From Mycobacterium interjectum (GTDB taxonomy: Bacteria > Actinomycetota > Actinomycetes > Mycobacteriales > Mycobacteriaceae): 64,000 nt of DNA. Under the pieces are notes generated by a model, which had not been told where the DNA came from, made no database searches, and saw only the letters and a list, made by a program, of their open reading frames with translations. This document shows positions 25,449 to 34,145 of the stretch, one piece after another (the first letter of the stretch is position 1; every line of letters starts with the position of its first letter). The translations under genes were made by a program, and so were the position numbers. Location of the stretch: NCBI GenBank assembly GCA_002102225.1, contig LQPB01000030.1:1-64000 (forward strand), given 5' to 3'.

Positions 25449-25964
25449 TCAGGCGCCCGCGGAGCCCGCGCTGACCGGTTGTGCCACAACGTGATCCATC
25501 GGCGATCCGTCGCCGTTCGTCATGTCACGGTCGGCTACGGCGGTGGCCAGTGCCGTGCCGTTCCTGATGGTACCGATGATGTCGACGTGGTCGTTGACCG
25601 CGAAATGTGAAGCGGCCATTGCGGATCGGCCGCCGTTGGTGATGAAAGCGGTGTTCGGGGTGACGAGATAGGTCTGGGTGTATCCGTCGGCGCTGCGAGC
25701 GGTCACCGAGTCCGCCGACACCGCGATCACAGTGCCCTGCTGGCGCACCGGCTGGGAGACCGGGGCCGGCCCCAAGGTCGCTTCCACCGTTGGCTTTTCG
25801 GGCTCGGCGGTGTTGGTCACCAACGCCGTCAGGCTCGCGGCGCACACCACCGCGCCGGTGACGATGTCGCACACGGTGGCAACGCCCCACATTTTGCGCG
25901 GCGGCTTCCGATGCGCCGACGGTCTTTGCTCGGACGGCTCGGTCATGCGGTGCTTGGCGCCCAC
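25449..25964 (-). CDS. Single-pass membrane protein with extracytoplasmic beta domain (DUF5666-like)
   Basis: The 171-residue protein has a cytoplasmic Pro/Arg-rich start, one membrane helix at about residues 30-50 (ATVCDIVTGAVVCAASLTAL), and an outer domain (QGTVIAVSADSVTARSADGYTQTYLVTPNTAF...HFAVNDHVDIIGTI). That outer part resembles the small OB-like DUF5666 fold. The GTG at 25964 is preferred because GAAGGAAGGA lies 6 bp upstream. Two later ATGs are possible. The function is unknown. Confidence 0.7.
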   Translation of the reverse strand: MGAKHRMTEPSEQRPSAHRKPPRKMWGVATVCDIVTGAVVCAASLTALVTNTAEPEKPTVEATLGPAPVSQPVRQQGTVIAVSADSVTARSADGYTQTYLVTPNTAFITNGGRSAMAASHFAVNDHVDIIGTIRNGTALATAVADRDMTNGDGSPMDHVVAQPVSAGSAGA

Positions 25965-26072
25965 GGTCAATCCTTCCTTCGGTTTTGGGCCGACAAACGT
26001 CGCCGCCCACCGAATCAGGTTGTTGCTCGTGGAGTTACCCGCAGCGCTGCGCTGATAAACCGCGCCCGCCCG

Positions 26073-26957
26073 TCAGCCCTTGGCGAGGGTGAATTGCGCG
26101 ACGTCGGTATAGCCCTCGCGGAACAACTCGGCGCACCCCGTGAGGTACTTCATGTAGCGGTCGTACACCTCTTGGGACTGAATCGCGATGGCGTCGTCAC
26201 GGCGCGCCTCTAGCGCTGCCGCCCAGGTGTCGAGCGTGCGGGCGTAGTGCAGCCGCAACTGCTGGACCCGCTTGACGCCGAAGCCGGCATTCCCGGCGTG
26301 CTGCTCGACGGCAGCGGCGTTGGGCAGGTCACCGCCCGGGAAGATCTCGTCCATGATGAATTTCATGAACCGGATCTTGGTCATGGTGATGGGCAATCCG
26401 CGGTCGGCGAACTCTTCCTCGCTGGGCTTGATGATGGTGTGCAGCAGCATCACGCCGTCGGCGGGCAGCGCCTCGTAGGCCATCTTGAAGAAGTCGGGGT
26501 AGCGGTCGCGCCCGAAGTGCTCGAAGGCGCCGATCGACACGATGCGATCCACCTTGTCGTCGAACTGCTCCCAGCCGCGCAGCAGCACCCGCTTGGTCCG
26601 CGGGCTCGGATGCCGGTCCAGGCGTTGCTGCACGTGCGCCTGCTGATTGCGGCTCAGCGTCAGGCCCACGACGTTGACGTCGTAGCGTTCGAGCGCGCGA
26701 ACGATCGTCGTGCCCCAGCCACACCCGATGTCCAGCAGCGTCATGCCGGGCCGCAGGCCGAGCTTGCCCAGCGAGAGGTCCACCTTGGCGAGCTGCGCCT
26801 CTTCCAGGGTCATGTCGTCGCGCTCGAAATAGGCGCAGCTGTAGGTCCGCGTCGGGTCCAGGAAAAGCGCAAAGAACTCGTCGGACAGGTCGTAGTGCGC
26901 CTGTACGTCCTCGAAGTGCGGCTCCAGGCTGGCGGCTTCGGTCTTTTCTTCGGGCAC
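26073..26957 (-). CDS. Cyclopropane mycolic acid synthase family SAM methyltransferase
   Basis: The 294-residue enzyme closely resembles PcaA, CmaA1 and MmaA2. It keeps PHFEDVQAHYDLSDEFFALF, TRTYSCAYFERDDMTLEEAQ, the SAM-binding MTLLDIGCGWGTT, and IVSIGAFEHFGRDRY, whose Glu and nearby Tyr and His hold the active-site bicarbonate. It should add a methylene or methyl to a double bond of meromycolyl-ACP. The exact position and product (cis or trans cyclopropane, or methoxy/keto precursor) cannot be read. The GTG at 26957 starts a peptide of normal length; the extension to 27008 adds unrelated residues. It is divergent from the acyltransferase at 27202. Confidence 0.88.
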   Translation of the reverse strand: MPEEKTEAASLEPHFEDVQAHYDLSDEFFALFLDPTRTYSCAYFERDDMTLEEAQLAKVDLSLGKLGLRPGMTLLDIGCGWGTTIVRALERYDVNVVGLTLSRNQQAHVQQRLDRHPSPRTKRVLLRGWEQFDDKVDRIVSIGAFEHFGRDRYPDFFKMAYEALPADGVMLLHTIIKPSEEEFADRGLPITMTKIRFMKFIMDEIFPGGDLPNAAAVEQHAGNAGFGVKRVQQLRLHYARTLDTWAAALEARRDDAIAIQSQEVYDRYMKYLTGCAELFREGYTDVAQFTLAKG

Positions 26958-27201
26958 GGCACAACCCCTGACGTGGACTTTTCTTATCTCAGCGGCGTGT
27001 GATCTCAACCGCGCGAGTTACTGGGCCACCAGTCTATCCGCCCGGATGACCGCGCCACGAATCGTCGGCTTCGCATGCGGGAGGCGGCACCGTCACATTT
27101 TTTCAGGTGTGGGCGGCGCTCGCCGTGGCTAATTGAAGTGGGGAGCCGTGTCGGACGGGCGGTGCGGCCGGACGGCACGGGACTGAATGGGGAGGCCGAT
27201 C

Positions 27202-28560
27202 ATGGAGCCGATATCGCCGACGGATGCGCTGTTTCTCATCGGAGAGTCACGCGAGCATCCGATGCACGTGGGTTCGCTGCAACTTTTCGCGCCGCCCGAG
27301 GACGCCGGGCCGCACTTCGTCCGCGAGTCCTATCAGGCGATGCTCGAGTGCACCGACATCCAGCCGACGTTCCGCAAGCACCCGGCCTTCTTCGGCGGCC
27401 TCACCAACGTGGCGTGGTCGCTCGACAAGGACGTCGAGCTCGATTACCACCTCCGCCGCTCGGCCCTGCCGGAGCCGGGACGGGTGCGCGATCTGCTCGA
27501 GCTGGCTTCCCGGTTGCACGGCAGCCTGCTCGACCGGCACCGCCCGCTGTGGGAAGCCCACCTGGTAGAGGGACTCCAGGACGGCCGGTATGCCGTCTAC
27601 ACGAAGTACCACCACTCCCTGATGGACGGCGTGTCGGCGCTGCGCTTGGTGCAGCGCGCCTTTACCTCCGATCCCGACGACCACGAGGTGCGGGTCCCGT
27701 GGAACCTGCCGCCGCGCCACCGGGCGGAACGCGGGAAACGGCCGCCGCTGCTCGAACGGGTCGGCCGGACCGCGGGGTCCGCGTTTGCGTTGGCCCCGTC
27801 AACGGTGCGGCTCGCGCGGGCCGCGCTGCTCGAGCAACAACTGACCCTTCCGTTCCGGGCACCGCGCAGCATGTTCAACGTCCGGATCGGCGGTGCCCGG
27901 CGGGTGGCGGCGCAGTCCTGGTCTCTGGACCGCGTCAAGGCGGTCAAATCCGCCGCCGGGGTTACCGTCAACGACGTGGTGCTCGCCATGTCCGCCGGAG
28001 CGCTGCGCGCCTACCTGATCGAGCAGAACGCCCTGCCGGACGCCCCGCTGACCGCGATGGTTCCGGTCAACCTCCGCAAGGACGACGACGACCGTGGCGG
28101 CAACATGGTCGGCACCTTCCTGTGCAACCTGGCGACAGACCTCGACGACCCGGCGCAGCGGCTCGAGACCATCAGCTCGTCGATCCGCGACACCAAAGAG
28201 GTGTTCCAGCAATTGCCTTCGGTGCAACAGCTGGCCCTGTCGGCATTCAACATCGGTGGGCTGTTCTTCGGGCTCATTCCGGGATATCTCTCGGCCGCCT
28301 CGCCGCCGTTCAACATCGTCATCTCGAACGTGTCGGCCGGGCCGGCCGAGCCGTTGTACTGGCGCGGCGCCCGGCTGGACGGGAACTATCCGTTGTCGAT
28401 CCCGCTTGACGGGCAGGCGGTCAACATCACCGTGACCAACAACGCCGACAACCTCGACTTCGGCCTCGTCGGCTGCCGGCGGAGCGTCCCGCACCTGCAG
28501 CGACTGCTCGGCCACCTGGAGACGTCGCTGAAGGACCTGGAGCGCGCCTTCGGCGGGTGA
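27202..28560 (+). CDS. Wax ester synthase/diacylglycerol O-acyltransferase (Tgs family)
   Basis: The 452-residue acyltransferase has the catalytic HHxxxDG motif as H137-H138-SLM-D142-G143. It also has the PLWE segment (115-118), and the conserved MVPVNLRKDDDDRGGNMVGTFLCNL and PPFNIVISNVSAGP regions. It esterifies diacylglycerol or long alcohols with acyl-CoA to make storage lipid. GGGGAGG lies 8 bp before the ATG at 27202, so this is preferred over the ATG at 27187. It runs into the convergent RsbW-like gene after 15 bp. Confidence 0.92.
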   Translation: MEPISPTDALFLIGESREHPMHVGSLQLFAPPEDAGPHFVRESYQAMLECTDIQPTFRKHPAFFGGLTNVAWSLDKDVELDYHLRRSALPEPGRVRDLLELASRLHGSLLDRHRPLWEAHLVEGLQDGRYAVYTKYHHSLMDGVSALRLVQRAFTSDPDDHEVRVPWNLPPRHRAERGKRPPLLERVGRTAGSAFALAPSTVRLARAALLEQQLTLPFRAPRSMFNVRIGGARRVAAQSWSLDRVKAVKSAAGVTVNDVVLAMSAGALRAYLIEQNALPDAPLTAMVPVNLRKDDDDRGGNMVGTFLCNLATDLDDPAQRLETISSSIRDTKEVFQQLPSVQQLALSAFNIGGLFFGLIPGYLSAASPPFNIVISNVSAGPAEPLYWRGARLDGNYPLSIPLDGQAVNITVTNNADNLDFGLVGCRRSVPHLQRLLGHLETSLKDLERAFGG

Positions 28561-28575
28561 GCCGCCAGCGCGGCG

Positions 28576-29034
28576 TCAAACGTCGTTTTCTGTCAACGCA
28601 ATTGGGCCGGTGGCGTAGTTCAGGCACACCGTAGTGCCGCCGGGCCGGGCGTTGATGGTGCAGTGATCGGCCAGCGCGTGCATCAACATGATGCCGCGCG
28701 ACGCACGAGGGTCGTTGGGTTTCTTCGGCGCCGGCCGATGCCAGGTTCCGCGGTCGCTGACGCGCACGGTCATCGATCGGGCGGCGGGATCGTAGCTGGC
28801 CTGCAGCTCCATGGTGCCGGCGCGGTGATGCGTGCGATACGCGTGCTCAACGCAATTCGCGAGCGCTTCGCCGGCGCCCAAGAGAATGCTCTCGCGGACG
28901 TCCGCACACACGTCGGTCGCCTCGCACAACCAGGCTCGCAGTGCACGACGCAACTCGCTCGCCGTAACGGCGTCGGCGGCACCGGTGCGGGCGAATCGCA
29001 CCGGCGGGCCGGACGTCAGCGAATCGGCAGTCAT
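28576..29034 (-). CDS. RsbW-like GHKL ATPase (anti-sigma/serine kinase)
   Basis: The 152-residue protein is a single HATPase_c_2 domain. The N box is GAGEALANCVEHAYR, the G1 box is MTVRVSDRGTWHRP and the G2 region is ASRGIMLMHALADHCTI. It lacks a sensor or phospho-acceptor His domain, so it is anti-sigma/switch-kinase-like rather than a histidine kinase. A sigma factor or anti-anti-sigma partner would be expected, but neither is adjacent. Confidence 0.85.
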   Translation of the reverse strand: MTADSLTSGPPVRFARTGAADAVTASELRRALRAWLCEATDVCADVRESILLGAGEALANCVEHAYRTHHRAGTMELQASYDPAARSMTVRVSDRGTWHRPAPKKPNDPRASRGIMLMHALADHCTINARPGGTTVCLNYATGPIALTENDV

Positions 29035-29152
29035 GAACTATGCATACCCAGTTGTCGTCCGGGCGATAACCTGTCCGCGTATCGCTTCGGCCACAGCTTG
29101 CGCTCGGCCGGGATCGCGAATGCGGCACCATGATTGGCGCGGGCCGACCCGT

Positions 29153-29971
29153 TCATGCGGCATCCACGGCTGCGCGCTCCTCCTGCAGCCGGTCCTTGCT
29201 GCGCACCAGCCGCAGCAGAGTCACCAGACCCAGCCCGCCCACGACATTGCCGGCCGCCGTGTAGGTGAACCAGCCCAGCCAGTCGAGGTACCCGAACGGC
29301 GCTCGACCGGTCACCAGCGCGCCGAAAATCAGCAACGAATCCAGGATCGAGTGGAAGATCTGCAGACCGGCCAGCAGGAACGCCACGGCGACGGCGGCCG
29401 CAATCTTGCCGGGCACCGACTCGGTGCCCTGTTGCATCCGGGTCATCAACGTGATCGTCATGCCGCCGACGACGGACAGCGCCAGGGTTTGGGCCGACAT
29501 CGGCGCCGTGGCGAAGTGGGTGCCCGCTTCGATCGTCTGCTCCTGCAGCCGCGGGAACGCGGTCATCAGCAGCCACATGATCACCCAGCCGCCGGCGAGG
29601 TTGGCCAACAGCGTGCCGCCCCACAACCTGAACAGCTGCCGGATGCTGGCGCGCTTGGCGGCCACGGTGACCACGGGCACCAGGAACCCCTCGGTGAACA
29701 ACTCGCTGTGACCCAGCAGCAGCGCCAGAAAGCCGATGGAGAACGCCAAACCGGCCAGCAGAGGCTGGTGGGTGACGGACAGCACGGAAAGGTAGGCAAG
29801 CACGCCCAGCGCGACGTCGGTACCGCCGAAGAAGCCGGTGACCAGCAGACCGCGCCAGGTGCGGTGCATGCGTTGGGTACCCTCGCTCAGCATTCTGCTG
29901 AAGGCGTCCTCGAGGTGGTCCTCGATCGGGCTGTCGTATTCGCCGAGCCGGCGTTGAATCGTCTCACTCAT
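29153..29971 (-). CDS. Formate/nitrite transporter (FNT) family channel
   Basis: The 272-residue protein has about six membrane helices with FNT-like features: GTDVALGVLAYLSVL, GHSELFTEGFLVPVV (the first broken helix), WGGTLLANLAGGWVIMW, and a second half ending in FTYTAAGNVVGGLGLVTLLR. It should form a pentameric channel for small weak acids such as formate, nitrite or hydrosulfide. The N-terminal 40 residues are charged and cytoplasmic. It is unlinked to a formate or nitrite enzyme here. The ATG at 29971 is the only sensible start. Confidence 0.88.
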   Translation of the reverse strand: MSETIQRRLGEYDSPIEDHLEDAFSRMLSEGTQRMHRTWRGLLVTGFFGGTDVALGVLAYLSVLSVTHQPLLAGLAFSIGFLALLLGHSELFTEGFLVPVVTVAAKRASIRQLFRLWGGTLLANLAGGWVIMWLLMTAFPRLQEQTIEAGTHFATAPMSAQTLALSVVGGMTITLMTRMQQGTESVPGKIAAAVAVAFLLAGLQIFHSILDSLLIFGALVTGRAPFGYLDWLGWFTYTAAGNVVGGLGLVTLLRLVRSKDRLQEERAAVDAA

Positions 29972-30065
29972 CCTGGGTCCTCACGGCCAGCCGTGAATAC
30001 CCGCTCATCGCGATGGGCCACGCCTTTGCCGAGTGTGACGTTGGTTATAGGCGGTGGGGCGCCGG

Positions 30066-30488
30066 TTATTCGAGCACGAAGACCGGGATCTGGCGGGCCG
30101 TCTTCGTCTGGTATTCGCCGTAAGGCGGGAAGGCTTCGACGGCCAGTCGCCACCACTGCTCCCGCTCGGCGCCTTTCAGCTCGCGCGCGGTGAGGGGAAC
30201 AACCTTGTCGCCGTCCTGCACCGTCACCGCTGGGTTGGCCTTGACATTGAAATACCAGGAGGGATGGTCAGGAGCGCCGCCCTTGGACGCCACCAGGGCG
30301 TAATGGCCGTCCTTCTCGACGCGCATCAGCGGCACGTACCGTCGTTTGCCGGACTTTGCCCCCGTCGTCGTCACCAAGATCACCGGCCGGTCGAGAATCT
30401 GGACCCCGTCGGTCGTACCTTGCTTCAGTATTTTTTCGGTCTGTTCGCGCACCCAGTCGGTGGGGCTCAGCTCAATCCCGTCGGTCAT
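30066..30488 (-). CDS. Deazaflavin-dependent nitroreductase family protein (Ddn paralogue)
   Basis: The 140-residue protein is the more canonical Ddn-type paralogue: PVILVTTTGAKSGKRRYVPLM is the F420-phosphate motif, and YALVASKGGAPDHPSWYFNVKANP is the second signature. ARELKGAEREQWWRLAVEAFPPYGEYQ matches the C-terminal DUF385 region. The family reduces quinones or nitroimidazoles with F420H2. The ATG at 30488 gives the usual family length. It shares the family but little length or context with the copy at 6918. Confidence 0.9.
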   Translation of the reverse strand: MTDGIELSPTDWVREQTEKILKQGTTDGVQILDRPVILVTTTGAKSGKRRYVPLMRVEKDGHYALVASKGGAPDHPSWYFNVKANPAVTVQDGDKVVPLTARELKGAEREQWWRLAVEAFPPYGEYQTKTARQIPVFVLE

Positions 30489-30540
30489 GGCCTGCGCAAC
30501 ACCGCCGGACGGCCTATCCATTCCCGGGCGTTGTCACCGG

Positions 30541-31614
30541 CTATCCGGCGGCCGGGCGAACGAACGCCGGATAGTGGCAAACCTGGTTCCCGCCGGCGCG
30601 CTTGGCCTCGTACATCGCGGCGTCGGAAGTGCTGATGAGGTCGTCGATGAGTTGCGCGTCGGCCAGCGAGGTGTCCAGGGCGATCCCGGAGGTCCCGATG
30701 CTGGCCGTGATCGGGAAGGGGACGTCGGCGATCGCCTGGCGAAGCCGCTCGGCCATCGTCGTCGGGTTGGGCGTGACGTCGGTGTCGACGACCACGAATT
30801 CCTCACCGCCCACCCGGCCGATCACCGCGGAGGGGCCGCAGTTCTCTTCGAGCGCCGCGCCGACCGCGACCAGGGCCTGGTCGCCGGCGGCGTGGCCTTG
30901 CGTGTCGTTGACCTTCTTGAAGTTGTCCAGGTCGATGACCGTCGTCACCAGGTACTTGCCCGCGGACCGGCCGTGCAGCGTCAGCAGTTCGTGCACCGCT
31001 TCGTAGAAGGAGCGCCGGTTGCGCAGTCCGGTGAGCGCGTCGCGGTCGGACGTTCGGAGGTCGCTTCGCAGCGTTTGCACCACGGATTCGATCCCGAAGG
31101 GCACGCCGATGTTGAGCGCCATCACGATAATCAGACCAGCCGTTATCGCCGCGACGTCACCGGTAATCACCATGAATCGGTGCGCCAAAGTCACCGCGCA
31201 CACCGTCGCCACGGCGAAATTCGCCAGCACGTAATAGCCGGCGTGGAAGTACGCGATGAAGCCGCCGAGCATCGCGAACATCGTGCATCCCATCAATGCC
31301 GTGTACGGGTTCGACAACCCCAAACACATTGCGGCAATCGCGGCCGTCGCGCCCAGCGAAAACAGGATCGACTGGCGTCGAGTGGGCCAGTGGACCAGCC
31401 ATAGGGTGGCGCCGGCGAATCCCACCACCGATATCGCGACGGACGCCGCCCGGGAAACCGTGTTATGCGGTCCGGTGGGGCTCCACAGCATCAGGAGCGG
31501 TAGCGCCGCCTGCGATGCCGTGAACGCGAATGTCGCCCGCTGCCAGATGGTTTGCAGACCGCGGCCCTTCAAATAGGCGCTGACCCATTCATAGTGATCG
31601 GTTTCCTTCACCAT
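30541..31614 (-). CDS. Membrane-anchored GGDEF diguanylate cyclase (paralogue 1)
   Basis: The 357-residue protein has about six membrane helices (residues 20-180) followed by a GGDEF domain. Catalytic elements are intact: DRDALTGLRNRRSF, DLDNFKKVNDTQGHAAGD and RVGGEEFVVV (GGEEF is an active variant). No canonical RxxD inhibitory site precedes it. The N-terminus carries DHYEWVSAYLKGRGLQ, nearly repeated in the second GGDEF protein at 43770, and the membrane parts share WPTR and GC..F..L.G. I choose the ATG at 31614 by comparison with that paralogue. It should make cyclic di-GMP in response to an unknown membrane signal. Confidence 0.88.
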   Translation of the reverse strand: MVKETDHYEWVSAYLKGRGLQTIWQRATFAFTASQAALPLLMLWSPTGPHNTVSRAASVAISVVGFAGATLWLVHWPTRRQSILFSLGATAAIAAMCLGLSNPYTALMGCTMFAMLGGFIAYFHAGYYVLANFAVATVCAVTLAHRFMVITGDVAAITAGLIIVMALNIGVPFGIESVVQTLRSDLRTSDRDALTGLRNRRSFYEAVHELLTLHGRSAGKYLVTTVIDLDNFKKVNDTQGHAAGDQALVAVGAALEENCGPSAVIGRVGGEEFVVVDTDVTPNPTTMAERLRQAIADVPFPITASIGTSGIALDTSLADAQLIDDLISTSDAAMYEAKRAGGNQVCHYPAFVRPAAG

Positions 31615-31689
31615 CGACGGCCCGGTTTTGTCACGTGAAGAATTAAAGACCAACTGCGATAAAGTGCAAACTCGAGCGAAATTGAGCCG

Positions 31690-32655
31690 TCATCGACGCG
31701 GACGCAATACCGGGGTCAGCAGTTCCCCGTTGGCGAGGTAATGGTCGAGGTTGTGGATCGCGAGCAACGCCATCGCGCGGCGGGTTCGCGCCGTCGCGCT
31801 GCCGATATGAGGGAACAACACCACGTTGTCCAGACCCAACAGCTCGGCGGGCACGTGAGGTTCGTCGGCGAAGACGTCCAACCCCGCCCCGGCCAGCGCT
31901 CCCCCGACGAGCAACTCCACCAGCGCTTCCTGGTCGACGACGCTGCCGCGCGCGATGTTGATCAGGTAACCATCGGGGCCCAACGCCTCGAGGACGCTGC
32001 GATCCACCAGCTTGCGCGTCGCGCGGTCGCCGGTGGTGGCGACGACCAGGACGTCGACCGACCGCGCCAGCTCCGCCGGTGATGTCGCGTAGCGGTACGG
32101 GCAGCCTTCGATTCGGTGGCGGTTGTGATAGGCGATGGCGCAGTCGAAGCCGAGCAGCCTGGTCGCGATGGCCGACCCGATCCGGCCCAGGCCGAGGATC
32201 CCGACCTGCAGGCCGCTGACGTCCCTGGCGTAGGGAAAGCGCCCGTCGCGCCCCCATCGACCCGCCCGCACGTAGCGGTCGGCGGCGCCGAAACGGCGCA
32301 GTGTCATGAGGATCAGGCCCAGAGCCGTGTCGGCGACGGTATCCGAGAGGACATCGGGGGTGTTGCTCACGCCGATGCCGCGGCGCTGGGCCGCCTCCAC
32401 GTCGATGGCATCCACGCCGGCCCCGTAGTTGACGATCGCCTCCAGGTTCGGCAGCGCCGCGATGATTTCGGCGTCGACGCCGGGCTGGCCGGACGTCACC
32501 ACCACGCGGATGTCGCCCGCGTGCTCGGCCAGGAATCTGGGGCGCTCCTCGCCGTCGGGAAGCGCGGGTGTTTCGTACCGCTGCGCCAGTTCCTGGGCGA
32601 AAGTCGGCTCGAACTTGCCGATCCGCAGCACCGCGTTGGTCTTGGTCACCGTCAC
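31690..32655 (-). CDS. D-2-hydroxyacid dehydrogenase, glyoxylate/hydroxypyruvate reductase type
   Basis: The 321-residue NAD(P) enzyme has VGILGLGRIGSAIATRL as the dinucleotide-binding loop. The catalytic triad is Arg in LINIARGSVVDQ, Glu in GLDVFADEPHVP and His in VVLFPHIGSATARTR. Its substrates are probably 2-keto acids such as glyoxylate or hydroxypyruvate. The GTG at 32655 is chosen; the open frame continues far upstream but overlaps the reductase gene out of frame. An 82-bp gap separates it from the ferredoxin reductase, so its membership in that operon is likely but less certain. Confidence 0.88.
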   Translation of the reverse strand: MTVTKTNAVLRIGKFEPTFAQELAQRYETPALPDGEERPRFLAEHAGDIRVVVTSGQPGVDAEIIAALPNLEAIVNYGAGVDAIDVEAAQRRGIGVSNTPDVLSDTVADTALGLILMTLRRFGAADRYVRAGRWGRDGRFPYARDVSGLQVGILGLGRIGSAIATRLLGFDCAIAYHNRHRIEGCPYRYATSPAELARSVDVLVVATTGDRATRKLVDRSVLEALGPDGYLINIARGSVVDQEALVELLVGGALAGAGLDVFADEPHVPAELLGLDNVVLFPHIGSATARTRRAMALLAIHNLDHYLANGELLTPVLRPRR

Positions 32656-32737
32656 CCGTCCATCATCGCCGGGCGGCCTGCGGCGCCAGCTGTCCAGCCC
32701 GCGCGTTCGGCGCCGTCGCCGCAAACGCGCGCCGTCG

Positions 32738-33952
32738 TCAGTCCGGCCGCTTGGGCGGAAATTCGGCGCGCTTGGCGATGGCGTCGCGGTAGGCGTACAC
32801 CCGATTGGGGATGGTGCCCAGCACCGCGATGGTGCGCCCACCCCGGCCGTACGCGGCGAGGAACTCCCACGCGTCGGGATCACCCTCGACGATATCGACC
32901 GCATCGTAATCGGTTGGCACCCCGAGCATTTGCACCTTGACGTCGTACTGATCGGACCAGAAGTACGGCAGCTCGTCGTAACTGTCGGCGCGGTCGGGTC
33001 CCGCCAACAGCGTCCTGGCCGCCGCCTCGCCCTGACGCCCGGCGTCCTCCCAGTGCTCGGTGCGCAGGTGCCGCTCGTAAAGCGGGTGCCACCAGCGCGC
33101 GACGTCGCCGGCGGCGACGACGGCCGCGCCCCCGGTGTCGCCTTCCGCGGCGCCCGTGCCATCGCAGACCACCCCGTCGTCCACGCGCAAGCCCGACCCG
33201 TCCAGCCAGTCGGTCACCGGAGTGACTCCCAGGCCGACGATGACCAAGTCGGCCGGAACCCGGGAACCGTCGGTCAGCCGAACCCCCTCCACCCGGCCGC
33301 TACCGAGGAACCCCTCGACGCCCACGCCGACCCGTACGTCCACGCCGTGCTGACGGTGCAACTCGGCCCAGCGGGGAGCGAGCTCGTTGCCCAGGGCGGC
33401 CAGCAGCGGGCTGGTTGCCTTCTCGATGAGCGCGACCTCCAGCCCGATCGATCGGCAACTCGCCGCCACCTCGGCGCCGATGAATCCGCCGCCGACCACG
33501 ACGACTCGCGGCCGCGACCCAAGTCGTTCCCGGATGGCCAGGCAGTCGTCGACGGTGCGGAGCGTCAGCACCCCATCCGGGACCGACGCCCCCGGCCATT
33601 GTCGCGGCGTTGCGCCGCTGGCGATCACCAGCCCATCGAATTGCAGTGACAGATCCTGGTTTTCGTCGCGCAAATGGACCGTGCGCGAGGACAGATCCAG
33701 CTTGATCGCCGACGCGCCACGCAACACCCGCGCCTCCAGCTCGAATTGCGGCGCAATGTCGACGCCCGCGCGGTGCACCTGGCCGGTGAGCAGTTTCTTG
33801 GAGAGCGGCGGCCGGTGGTAGGGGGCATGCCGCTCCGCGCCGACGATGGTCAGGGCCCCGTCGTAGCCGTCCTGGCGCAGGGCCTCGGCCGCGCGTGTCC
33901 CCGCCACGCCGCCACCGACGACGACGACCTCTTTCAGCTGACGGCTCGGCAT
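32738..33952 (-). CDS. NAD(P)H-dependent ferredoxin reductase (FAD)
   Basis: The 404-residue flavoprotein is of the oxygenase-coupled reductase type. The FAD motif is VVVVGGGVAGTRAAEALR, the NAD motif VVVVGGGFIGAEVAASCRSIG, and the linker contains YHRPPLSKKLL, which is typical of rubredoxin/ferredoxin reductases. The C-terminal part (ELPYFWSDQYDVKVQMLG) is the usual interface domain. It is 4 bp downstream of the ferredoxin gene and should reduce that ferredoxin, feeding the ferritin-like protein encoded first in the operon. Confidence 0.92.
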   Translation of the reverse strand: MPSRQLKEVVVVGGGVAGTRAAEALRQDGYDGALTIVGAERHAPYHRPPLSKKLLTGQVHRAGVDIAPQFELEARVLRGASAIKLDLSSRTVHLRDENQDLSLQFDGLVIASGATPRQWPGASVPDGVLTLRTVDDCLAIRERLGSRPRVVVVGGGFIGAEVAASCRSIGLEVALIEKATSPLLAALGNELAPRWAELHRQHGVDVRVGVGVEGFLGSGRVEGVRLTDGSRVPADLVIVGLGVTPVTDWLDGSGLRVDDGVVCDGTGAAEGDTGGAAVVAAGDVARWWHPLYERHLRTEHWEDAGRQGEAAARTLLAGPDRADSYDELPYFWSDQYDVKVQMLGVPTDYDAVDIVEGDPDAWEFLAAYGRGGRTIAVLGTIPNRVYAYRDAIAKRAEFPPKRPD

Positions 33953-33956
33953 CGGA

Positions 33957-34145
33957 TCACTCCTTCACCGTGATCGCCTGGGTGGGGCAGGACACCTCGG
34001 CGCCGATCAACTGCTGGCGCAACTCCTCCGGCGGCTCCGCCTGGAGCACATGGAGTCCGTCTTCTCGTACGTCGAATACTTCGTGGCAGATGCTCATGCA
34101 CACGCCGTTTCCATCGCAGGTGTCAAGGTCAACCGAAACCTTCAT
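33957..34145 (-). CDS. Single-cluster ferredoxin, mycobacterial 3Fe-4S type
   Basis: The 62-residue protein has C10, C16 and a C-terminal C-P as cluster ligands (DTCDGNGVCM and VSCPTQAI). The usual second ligand position is N13, as in the variable-residue ferredoxins of mycobacteria. An extra C20 follows C16 by three residues and could form a disulfide or act as a further ligand. The ATGA overlap with the upstream gene (34142-34145) indicates translational coupling. It should carry electrons from the reductase to the PF10118 protein. Confidence 0.9.
   Translation of the reverse strand: MKVSVDLDTCDGNGVCMSICHEVFDVREDGLHVLQAEPPEELRQQLIGAEVSCPTQAITVKE

Noticed and set aside
1217..29136. A CAACATGATTGG-like word in intergenic DNA near 1217, 23029 and, partially, 29126
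   Set aside because: Only two copies are exact and the contexts differ; too little to call a repeat family.
29997..30002. GGGTAT on the minus strand upstream of the FNT gene, resembling a SigF -10
   Set aside because: No GTTT lies 15-17 bp upstream.
32656..33162. N-terminal extension of the hydroxyacid dehydrogenase frame
   Set aside because: It overlaps the ferredoxin reductase out of frame and has no domain.
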